Origin: CAYYKK01 sp964467935
GTDB taxonomy: Bacteria > Myxococcota_A > Polyangia > Polyangiales > Polyangiaceae
Direction of reading: 5' to 3'
NCBI GenBank assembly: GCA_964467935.1
Contig: CAYYKK010000004.1
Span: 1-64,000, forward strand
Length of the DNA stretch: 64,000 bases
Shown: piece by piece, positions 1-7,067 of the stretch
Layout: each line of letters opens with the position of its first letter
How positions within the stretch are numbered: position 1 is the stretch's first letter
Program-made: the position numbers and the translations under genes
Notes under the pieces: model-generated
What the model was told of the DNA's origin: nothing
What the model saw: only the letters and a program-made list of their open reading frames with translations
Database searches by the model: none

Positions 1-378
1 CGAAGCAGCGACATCTATGTCGAATATCTCGATCTGGTGCGCCACCCGCGGCCGGAAAACAAGCGTCTTCTGCTTGAGCAACTGCAACTCAAGCTGGGCG
101 GCCAACAGGTCAAGATCATCGTCGCCGAAGGCCGGCCGCCGCGGCGGTCGCACGCCTCCGAGCCGCCTGCGCGCACGACGTTGGCGGAGGGGCGAGCGGG
201 GAGCCGACACCCGGTGAGCGAAGCCCCGCCGCACGGCGCACAGTCGGGCTCGGTCGCCGAGGCGAACCCGCACGGGGACGCGAAGCTCTCGAGCGCCCGC
301 GGGCTCACACAGGAGGCGCTCGGCGACACGTTGGCGGAGGGCAAGCCGGGGCCGCGGCGCACGCTCGGGGAGAGCTGA
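1..378 (+). pseudogene. Fragment of an ABC_sub_bind-type sensory domain running into low-complexity sequence
   Basis: The frame is open from the first base to a TGA at 376-378. The first 40 or so residues contain YVEYLDLVRHP followed by LLLEQLQLKLGG and VKIIVA. This resembles the stretch found in ABC_sub_bind (periplasmic binding protein-like) domains of some sensor kinases. The likeness stops near base 125, after which the frame is Ala/Gly/Pro/Arg-rich with a repeated TLAEG (DNA acgttggcggaggg at 178-191 and 328-341). Codon choice in the first 120 bases (tat, gaa, aaa, ctt) is less GC-biased than in the rest of the window. Either the gene is broken here or the scaffold is misjoined. The start lies outside the window. 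Domain identity is from memory of the family and is tentative. Confidence 0.35.
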
Positions 379-400
379 GGCGCGGTCGACGGCGCGGGCA

Positions 401-466
401 GCGAGGTCGTCGCGTTCGCTCGCCTTTGCCGAGGCGAGGTCGTCGCGTTCGCTCGCCTTCGCCGAG
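401..466. repeat. 33-bp tandem duplication
   Basis: Two copies of a 33-bp unit beginning gcgaggtcgtcgcgttcgct lie head to tail at 401-433 and 434-466 and differ at one base. They lie in the 201-base gap between the fragment at the window start and the next gene. No other signal is visible in that gap. Confidence 0.85.
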
Positions 467-579
467 GCGAGGACGCGAGAGGGCGTCGCGCGCGTCGCCG
501 GCGCTCTCCCCCGCTTCTCGATCCGCGGATCCCTCCGCGCCGGCAGCGCTCGCCTTTCGCGTCGAGCGCTGGGGTCTCT

Positions 580-960
580 CTACTTCTTCTTGTCGAGCGC
601 GGACTCGATCTCTTGCGCGTGCGCCTTGCGCGCCTCTTCCTCGTCGATCGTCGCCTCGAGCTCGGCGGCCGCTTCGCGCGCCATCGCCTGTCCTCGTCGC
701 GAGGTCGTGCCGATCGCGTCGAGATCCTTCTCGCGCTCGGCCTCGAGGTGCTCGGCGCGATCGGTCTCCACGCCCGCGAGCGCGCCGATGGCCGCACCAA
801 TCACCGCGCCCGCGGCCATGCCGACGGGGCCGGCGAGCGTGCCCGCGATGGCACCTGCGGCGGCGCCCGCGGCGGCTTCGATCGCCTCCACCTCGCGGTG
901 GTGGCGCTTCTCGGACTTCGCGAATTGTTCTTCGGGGGTCGGCGGAGGTTTGGAGCTCAT
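580..960 (-). CDS. Glycine-zipper domain protein
   Basis: This is a 126-residue protein. Residues 25-65 form an Ala/Gly-rich stretch with small residues every four positions (AAAGAAAGAIAGTLAG, then GAAIGALAG). That is the pattern of glycine-zipper segments, which insert in or associate with membranes. The flanks are charged and helical: an N-terminal EEQFAKSEKRHHREVEAIE and a C-terminal Glu/Lys-rich helix. There is no signal peptide. The ATG at 960 was chosen because GAGGA lies about 8 bases upstream; an earlier in-frame start adds 41 residues that do not look coding. Function is unknown. Confidence 0.6.
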   Translation of the reverse strand: MSSKPPPTPEEQFAKSEKRHHREVEAIEAAAGAAAGAIAGTLAGPVGMAAGAVIGAAIGALAGVETDRAEHLEAEREKDLDAIGTTSRRGQAMAREAAAELEATIDEEEARKAHAQEIESALDKKK

Positions 961-1144
961 GATCGGATCCTCGGAGCACGTTACGTGCCGGCCATTTCTG
1001 CGGGCGAAGACGCGACGAACGTCGCTTTCGCGTGCAGGTTCTGCGTCGAGGTGAAGCATACGCGCGATCGCTCGCGCCGCCACCCTCGGGCCCGCGAGAC
1101 ACGGCTCGTGCGAAGCGTGTCTCGGCAGGTCGCGGAGGGCCGCG

Positions 1145-1369
1145 TCACTTCGCGGGCGGCGCGGAGTCGGGGCCGGGATCGCCGGTGTTGGTCGGGCCCG
1201 GGCGCGGCTGCGGGTTCGGCTGCGGCGGCTCCGGCGGCGGCTTCGGTTGCGGGTTGGGATTGACCTGATTCGGCTCGGCCGCAGCCGTGTTGGCTTGGCC
1301 GGAGCAGCCCATCGTCCACGCGCCGAGCGCGATCAGGGCGGCAGCCACGATCGTGTTGCGATGCTCCAT
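1145..1369 (-). CDS. Small proline-rich lipoprotein
   Basis: This is a 74-residue protein. The N-terminus is a lipoprotein signal: a charged start, a hydrophobic core (IVAAALIALGAW) and the lipobox TMGC, so the mature chain would start at Cys22. The rest is a low-complexity tail of Asn, Pro and Gln (NPNPQPKPPPEPPQPNP), probably a flexible spacer in the envelope. An AAGGAGAG ribosome site precedes the ATG. I recognise no family. Confidence 0.6.
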   Translation of the reverse strand: MEHRNTIVAAALIALGAWTMGCSGQANTAAAEPNQVNPNPQPKPPPEPPQPNPQPRPGPTNTGDPGPDSAPPAK

Positions 1370-1562
1370 GGCGTCTACTCTCCTTCTGGGCGTCGAGCGC
1401 CCGCGGCACGCCTTCGCAACGCGTGTGCCGCGGCGAAGTCCTCGGAGAAACGTCGACCGCGCGGCGCGGCGGCCGCAGGCGTTGCGCGCGCCCGCAATTT
1501 CCGGCGAAGGGAGATCGCCGCGTGAGGTCGGTGCGCGCGCGGGACGGTCGTGGCGACTCGCC

Positions 1563-3023
1563 TCAGCGAGGCTTCTTCGCGATCCAGGCCGCGACGTCGT
1601 CGATCACGTGCTCGTCGACGTGGCCCGCCACCTGGTACTCCTCGGGCACGCTCTTGCCTTCACCCGACACGAAGAGGTGGTTCAAGGACGGGTAGAGCTT
1701 CGTCGTCGCGTTCGCCTTCTTCGCGAGCGCCTTCTTCCACGCGGCGAGATCGACCTCGGTGACCTGGTAGTCGCGTCCGCCCTGCAGCACCAGGATCGGC
1801 ATGGCGAGCTTGGCTGCGGTCGCGGGCGCGTCGTAGCGAGCGAGATCCCGGTGGTAGGCGATCGGCGCGCCGAGGATCATCTCGTGCGGCTTCGCCTGGG
1901 CGCCCGAGACGATCAGCTCGGACAGGCGCTTCTGGGCCGCCTCGATCGCTTCGATCTGCGTGTCCTCCTCCTTCGACCGCTTGCCGTCGAGCGACGCGAT
2001 GTATTCGAGCTGCTCTCGCATCATGTCTGCGATGGGACGGGTGCTCCCGGCGAGGATGACGAGGCCGGCGGCCTTCGGGTAGCGCTCGCCGATGCGCGGG
2101 GCGAGCTGCCCACCGAGGCTGTGGCCGGCCACGTAGAGGCGCTTGGGATCGATCCGATCCGTCTTCTCGAGCAGCTTCAGCGCGAGGACCGCATCGTCGA
2201 CGCTCTCCTGATTCACGGTGAAGGTCTCGTCGTCCACGAGCTTCGCGCCGTAGACGCGGGTCCGCTTCTCGAAGCGCAGCACCGCGATCCCCTTCGCCGC
2301 GAGGCCGAGGGCGAGGTCTCGGAAGGGCTTGAGCGCGCCCACGGTCTCGTCGCGATCGCCCGGCCCCGAGCCGTGCACGAGCACGACGGCGGGGAAGGGG
2401 CCGGCGCCCTCCGGGAGCGTCAGCGTGCCTGGGAGCTTCCACGCCTCGGGCCCGACGACGACGTCGCGCTCGACCGCGCCCTTCGCCGCGTAGTCGGGGG
2501 GCGACCACGGCGGCTGCGTCGGGAGGAAGAAGAGGCCCGAGACACGCCGCTCGTCGTCGAGCGCCACCTTCACGTCGATCGACGCGCGCTCGAACGCGCA
2601 CGTGAGGACGACCACGTCGTAACCTCCTTGCGAGCCGATCTTCGCGGAGCCGCACGCGTCGAAGGGACCCGCCGCCTTCACGAGCGCGTCCCACGTCTCG
2701 ACCAGCTTCGCGACGGGCAGCGCCGCCGCCATGGTCGGATCGAGGAGCGCGTTCGCGAGATCGAACTCGCGCTTGGCGAGGTGCGAGCAGAGCTCGCGGG
2801 CGCGTGACTCGGGGGTGGGGAGCGTGGTCATCGGAGACTCCGTGGTCGTGGGGAGCGGAGCGCTCGTCGATGCGATCGGGCGCGGCGCGACGGCGCCGGT
2901 CCGCGTGCTCCCCTCTGGCACCGTCGAGCCGCAGCCCGAGGCGGCGAGGAGGAGGGACGCGGCCGAGGCCAGCGTGAGACCGCGCGTCCGGCGCGCGCGA
3001 AGGAGGTGGCGAGAGAGCCCCAT
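1563..3023 (-). CDS. Secreted alpha/beta hydrolase with N-terminal DUF3887-like domain
   Basis: A 486-residue putative esterase or lipase-like hydrolase. The N-terminus is a lipoprotein-type signal ending LLAASGC, so it is probably anchored in the envelope. Residues about 60-160 (LCSHLAKREFDLANALLD through a VSGLFF end) fit DUF3887, which often precedes this hydrolase type. The catalytic half has an HGSGPGDRDE oxyanion-side loop, the nucleophile elbow GHSLGG and a late SLNHLF that supplies the histidine; the acid is probably the Asp of the GGRDYQV segment. The ATG at 3023 was preferred to a GTG at 3038; neither has a strong ribosome site. The substrate cannot be told from sequence. Confidence 0.8.
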   Translation of the reverse strand: MGLSRHLLRARRTRGLTLASAASLLLAASGCGSTVPEGSTRTGAVAPRPIASTSAPLPTTTESPMTTLPTPESRARELCSHLAKREFDLANALLDPTMAAALPVAKLVETWDALVKAAGPFDACGSAKIGSQGGYDVVVLTCAFERASIDVKVALDDERRVSGLFFLPTQPPWSPPDYAAKGAVERDVVVGPEAWKLPGTLTLPEGAGPFPAVVLVHGSGPGDRDETVGALKPFRDLALGLAAKGIAVLRFEKRTRVYGAKLVDDETFTVNQESVDDAVLALKLLEKTDRIDPKRLYVAGHSLGGQLAPRIGERYPKAAGLVILAGSTRPIADMMREQLEYIASLDGKRSKEEDTQIEAIEAAQKRLSELIVSGAQAKPHEMILGAPIAYHRDLARYDAPATAAKLAMPILVLQGGRDYQVTEVDLAAWKKALAKKANATTKLYPSLNHLFVSGEGKSVPEEYQVAGHVDEHVIDDVAAWIAKKPR

Positions 3024-3051
3024 ACCGATCGGTCGCACGGCGCGGGACCGC

Positions 3052-5529
3052 TTACAAGCGGACGGCTTGGCGGAGCACGGGCGTGATCCGCTCGAGCTCG
3101 CGCGCGGCTTCGCCGACGAGGTTGCGCGCCTCGGCGAGCCGGTCCTCGCGGCAGGCCTCCTCGANNNNNNNNNNCTCGATCGCCGCTGCGATCTTCACGA
3201 GGCCCTCCGCGCAGACGTTCGAGGAGGCGCCCTTCAGCGTGTGGGCTTGTCGCGCGGCCTCGCGTCGATCACCCGAGGCGAGCGCGGCGCGCAGGCGCTC
3301 GATCCGATGGGGCGCGTCCTCGAGGTACACGCCGACGACCTCCGCGACGAGCGACGCGTCCTCCGCGCCGCCCAGGCTCGCCCCGAGCGCGCGCAGCGAG
3401 GCGAGATCGATCCCCGGCGTGGCGGCGATGGGCGGCAGCGAGCCGCCGGGCATCGTCTTCGTGCGGCCCGCGGTCCAGTTCTCGAGGGTCGCGCGTAGCT
3501 CCTCGAGCCGCACGGGCTTCGTCAGGTAGTCGTTCATGCCCGCCGCGAGGCAGCGCTCGCGATCGCCGCGCAGGGCGTGCGCGGTGAGGGCGATGATGGG
3601 CATCGGCTTGCGACCCTTCTCTTCGGCGCGGATGCGCCGCGTCGCCTCGAGCCCGTCCATGACCGGCATCTGCCAGTCCATCAGGATCGCGGCGTATCGA
3701 CCGTTTCGTGCGGCGTCGACGACCTTCTCGCCGCTCCCGACGATGTGCGCGTCGAACCCCAGGTGCTCGAGGAAGCCGCGGAGCAGCCGTTGGTTCACGG
3801 GATTGTCCTCGGCGACGAGCACGGTGCGGTGAGAGCGACGCGCGGGCTTCGCGTCGCTCTCGCGATCGGGCTCGAGCTCCGAGATGACCGGCGCCTTCGC
3901 GATTGGCAGCGGAAGCTCGAACCAGAACACCGAGCCCTTGCCGACGGTGCTCGAGAAGTCGAGCTTGCCGCCCATCGCCGAGCAGAGCGCGCGCGCGATC
4001 GCGAGACCGAGGCCCGTTCCGCCGTAGCGGCGCGTCGTGGAGCTGTCGCCCTGGCGGAACGGCTCGAAGAGGGTCTCTCGTGCCGACTCGGGGATGCCGG
4101 GGCCCGTGTCAGCGACCTCGAAGCGCATGCGCCCGCCTCCGACCGCGCGCACGCGAAGCGAGATCTCGCCCTCGTCGGTGAACTTGATCGCGTTGCCGAC
4201 GAGGTTGCCGAGCACTTGGCCGACGCGGATGGGATCGCCGCGCACCCAGTGCGGCGCGCCTGGATCGTAGGAGGCGTAGAGCCTCAGCCGCTTCTCGCGC
4301 GCCACCGCGCCGTGCTGCAGGACGAGGCGCTGTACCAGATCGTTGAGGTCGAGCTCGACGGTCTCGGTCTCGAGCTGCCCGGCCTCGACCTTCGAGAAGT
4401 CGAGGATGTCGTTCACGATGCGCAGCAGATCACGGCCCGCCGACTGCGCGAGCTGCACGTACTCGCGCTCGGCGCGCCCGAGCTCGCCGGCGAGCACCAG
4501 ATCCATCATGCCGATGATGGCGTTGAGCGGCGTGCGAACCTCGTGGCTCATGTTCGCCAAGAACGAGCTCTTCAGCTTCGTCGCGGCCTGCGCCTCGTCG
4601 CGGGCGCGGAGGATCTCGCCCGCGGCGCGGCGCTTGTCGATGAAGAGGCCGAGGTTGCGCGCGACCTCTTCGGTGAGCTGCAGGCCGTCCTCGTCGCTCT
4701 CGGCGGCTTCGACCTCGAGCACGCCGAAGACGCCGGTCGCCGCGCCGACGGGGTGCGCGACGCGATCCCCCTTGTCCTGACGCTCGCCGGCGCGTCGCGC
4801 CTTTCGAGCGAGCGTCGGGTCGTCGCTCTCCGCGCGCGTGTTCGGATCCGCTTCGTGGATCGCGAGCAGCACGACGTCGTTCGTGCTCGCCGTCCAGTAG
4901 CGCACGCGTCGCGCCCGGAGGGCGTCGGAGATCGCCTTCAACACCCCGCCGATCGCGGCCTCCAGCGTCGGGGCCTGGTCGCGCATCAGCGAGACGCCGT
5001 AGAGCGCGTCGAGCCTGCGGTTCGCCCGACGGAGCTCCGCGCGCTGTTCGGCGAGCACCTCGGCGGAGCGGCGCTTGCCGTGCAGCGCGTCGCGTGTCGA
5101 GAGCTCCTGGACGTACTCGAACGTCGGATCGAAGGGGGCGAAGTCGTCGCGCTCGAGCGGCAGCGCGTCGATCTCTTGCGAGCGCGTGGGCCACACGGAG
5201 GGGAGGAACGCGACGACGCCCTCGTGCTCGGTCCCGACGACGACGCCGCGCAGGACGAGCTTGGTGCGCGGGACGCGGAGGCTCAGGTGCGCCGCCTGAT
5301 CTCGCGTGACCCGCGTCGTGTCGAAGCCCTCGGCGCCTCGGAGCACCTTGTCGAGCCTCGCGCCCGGGACGAGCTCCGCCGAGAGGTGCCGGAGGCTCCG
5401 GCCCGTCTGCATCACGACGAGCTCTTGGTTGAAGGCGATGTGGAACGGAAAGAGCTCGTCGAGCGACGCGCGGACCGACGAGATGCGCCCCTCGATCCGC
5501 GGGAGCTTCAGCGTCGACTTGGGCCGCAC
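3052..5529 (-). CDS. Hybrid sensor histidine kinase: HNOBA-GAF-HisKA-HATPase-REC-HPt
   Basis: An 825-residue soluble hybrid kinase without membrane segments. Order: an HNOBA-like domain (about 21-153, FPFHIAF, MQTGRSL, LRGVVVGTEH, DFAPFD), a coiled coil, a GAF-like region (about 185-300), HisKA with MSHEVRTPLN (His329), HATPase with NLVGNAIKFTD, DTGPGI and GGTGLGL, a receiver with MDWQMPVMDG and a late KPV, and an HPt domain with HTLKG. A complete phosphorelay therefore sits in one chain. HNOBA normally partners H-NOX, a heme sensor of NO or O2; none is encoded nearby. The GTG start at 5529 is supported by AGGAGG 12 bases upstream. Divergent from the sigma54 response regulator, its likely target. 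Ten Ns fall in the HPt domain but the frame is consistent across them. Confidence 0.9.
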   Translation of the reverse strand: MRPKSTLKLPRIEGRISSVRASLDELFPFHIAFNQELVVMQTGRSLRHLSAELVPGARLDKVLRGAEGFDTTRVTRDQAAHLSLRVPRTKLVLRGVVVGTEHEGVVAFLPSVWPTRSQEIDALPLERDDFAPFDPTFEYVQELSTRDALHGKRRSAEVLAEQRAELRRANRRLDALYGVSLMRDQAPTLEAAIGGVLKAISDALRARRVRYWTASTNDVVLLAIHEADPNTRAESDDPTLARKARRAGERQDKGDRVAHPVGAATGVFGVLEVEAAESDEDGLQLTEEVARNLGLFIDKRRAAGEILRARDEAQAATKLKSSFLANMSHEVRTPLNAIIGMMDLVLAGELGRAEREYVQLAQSAGRDLLRIVNDILDFSKVEAGQLETETVELDLNDLVQRLVLQHGAVAREKRLRLYASYDPGAPHWVRGDPIRVGQVLGNLVGNAIKFTDEGEISLRVRAVGGGRMRFEVADTGPGIPESARETLFEPFRQGDSSTTRRYGGTGLGLAIARALCSAMGGKLDFSSTVGKGSVFWFELPLPIAKAPVISELEPDRESDAKPARRSHRTVLVAEDNPVNQRLLRGFLEHLGFDAHIVGSGEKVVDAARNGRYAAILMDWQMPVMDGLEATRRIRAEEKGRKPMPIIALTAHALRGDRERCLAAGMNDYLTKPVRLEELRATLENWTAGRTKTMPGGSLPPIAATPGIDLASLRALGASLGGAEDASLVAEVVGVYLEDAPHRIERLRAALASGDRREAARQAHTLKGASSNVCAEGLVKIAAAIEXXXXEEACREDRLAEARNLVGEAARELERITPVLRQAVRL
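3165..3174. other. Scaffold gap of 10 Ns
   Basis: Ten undetermined bases lie inside the HPt domain of the hybrid kinase. The reading frame on both sides continues the same domain, so the gap length is right or off by a multiple of three. Confidence 0.98.
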
Positions 5530-5629
5530 CGGGTCAAGATACCTCCTGGCCTCCCTCCCGAGAAGTGCGCGGGGGCGCACCGCCACAAGAGGCCCATCGA
5601 CCGCGCGAAAAGTCGTAGCATCCTCCGCC

Positions 5630-7030
5630 GTGCCCCCTTCGCCCGATCCCGCCTCGACCGTGCTCGTGGTCGAGGACGAGCCGACGAGCCGAATGCTCAT
5701 CGAGCGCTGGCTCGAGCGCGACGGCTACCACGTCGAGACGGCGGGCAGCGCGGAGGAGGCGCTCGAGGTCCTCTCGCGATCGCTCCCCGACGCGATCTGC
5801 CTCGACATCGAGCTGCCCGGGATGAGCGGCCTCGAGGCGCTCGAGCTCATCACGCGCCATCACCCGAAGCTGCCCGTGATCATCCTCACGGCCGATCGCG
5901 AGGTCGCGACGGTCGTCACGGCGATGCAGCGAGGCGCGCACGACTACCTCGCGAAGCCGGTCGATCGCACGAAGCTCGCGACCACCGTTCGAAACGCGAC
6001 CGAGCTCCATCGCCTGAAGCTCCGGGTGTCGACCCTCGAGCGCGAGGTGGAGGGCGCCGCTTCGTACAAGGGGATCATCGGTGAGTCGCCGGCGATGCAG
6101 TCCCTCTTCCGAGAGCTCGATCGCGTCGCGCCGACGGACGTGTCCGTCTTGATCCACGGTGAGAGCGGCACCGGCAAGGAGCTCATCGCGCGAGCGATCC
6201 ACGACTCGAGCGCGCGCGCGGGCGGGCCCTTCGTCGCGCTCAACTGCGCGGCGGTGCCCGAGTCGCTGCAGGAGTCGGAGTTCTTCGGACACGAGAAGGG
6301 AGCCTTCACGGGGGCGCTCGCGAGGAGGCTCGGTCGGTTCGAGCTCGCGAACGGCGGGACGCTCTTCCTCGACGAGGTGGGCGAGCTCAGCGCGAGCTTG
6401 CAGGCGAAGCTCTTGCGCGTGCTGCAGGAGCGCACCTTCCAGCGCGTCGGCGGCGCGCAGGACGTGCGCTCCGACTTTCGCCTCGTCACCGCGACGCACC
6501 GCGATCTCTCGGCCGAGGTCGACGCCGGGCGCTTCCGCTCCGACCTGTTCTTTCGGCTGAACGTGTTCGAGCTCGAGCTCCCCTCCCTGCGCGCCCGGCC
6601 CGGCGACATCGCGCTGCTCGTGCAGCACTTCCTCGTCGAGGCGGCGCCGAACCGCTCGATGAGCGTCGACGCGGAGGCGATGGCCGCGCTCGAGGCGTAT
6701 GCGTGGCCCGGCAACGTGCGCGAGCTCGAGAACGCCATCCAACGCGCGACCGTCGTCTCGCGCGACGGCGTCATCCGGATCGGCGATCTGCCGCCGCGCG
6801 TCCGCGAGCCGTCTCAAGCCACGCCGCCCTCGAGCGCGCGACGGTCTTCGGCGCCGAAGACGCCTTCGGCGAAGCCGCCCTCCGCTGCGCGCATGGACGA
6901 GGTCGAGCGACAGGCCTTGGAGCGGGCGCTGGCCCAGACGAAGGGCAACGTGTCCGAGGCGGTGCGCATCCTCGGCATCGGTCGGACGACGGCCTACAGG
7001 CTCATGAAGAAGTACGGCATCCGGGCCTGA
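5630..7030 (+). CDS. Sigma54-dependent response regulator (NtrC family)
   Basis: A 466-residue enhancer-binding regulator. The receiver (about 10-125) has the acidic EDE, phosphoacceptor Asp59 in LDIELPGMSG and KP at 109-110. The AAA+ domain has Walker A GESGTGKE at 177-184, the sigma54-contact loop GAFTGA at 224-229 and Walker B GGTLFLDEVGE. The C-terminus is a Fis-type helix-turn-helix (LAQTKGNVSEAVRILGI, then RTTAYRLMKKYG). It activates sigma54 promoters when phosphorylated. GTG at 5630 is the start just ahead of the receiver; no clear ribosome site is seen. Divergent from the hybrid kinase across 100 bases. A flagellar role like FleR or FlgR is possible but unproven. Confidence 0.9.
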   Translation: MPPSPDPASTVLVVEDEPTSRMLIERWLERDGYHVETAGSAEEALEVLSRSLPDAICLDIELPGMSGLEALELITRHHPKLPVIILTADREVATVVTAMQRGAHDYLAKPVDRTKLATTVRNATELHRLKLRVSTLEREVEGAASYKGIIGESPAMQSLFRELDRVAPTDVSVLIHGESGTGKELIARAIHDSSARAGGPFVALNCAAVPESLQESEFFGHEKGAFTGALARRLGRFELANGGTLFLDEVGELSASLQAKLLRVLQERTFQRVGGAQDVRSDFRLVTATHRDLSAEVDAGRFRSDLFFRLNVFELELPSLRARPGDIALLVQHFLVEAAPNRSMSVDAEAMAALEAYAWPGNVRELENAIQRATVVSRDGVIRIGDLPPRVREPSQATPPSSARRSSAPKTPSAKPPSAARMDEVERQALERALAQTKGNVSEAVRILGIGRTTAYRLMKKYGIRA

Positions 7031-7067
7031 GGCCGCGCGGAGGCACGCATCTTGAAGCGCGGAGCGC

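Noticed and set aside
401..466. Possible CRISPR repeats
   Set aside because: Only two directly adjoining copies without spacers, and no cas genes nearby.
3577..6084. An 835-codon open frame on the plus strand
   Set aside because: Antisense to the hybrid kinase and out of frame with the response regulator; no recognisable domain.
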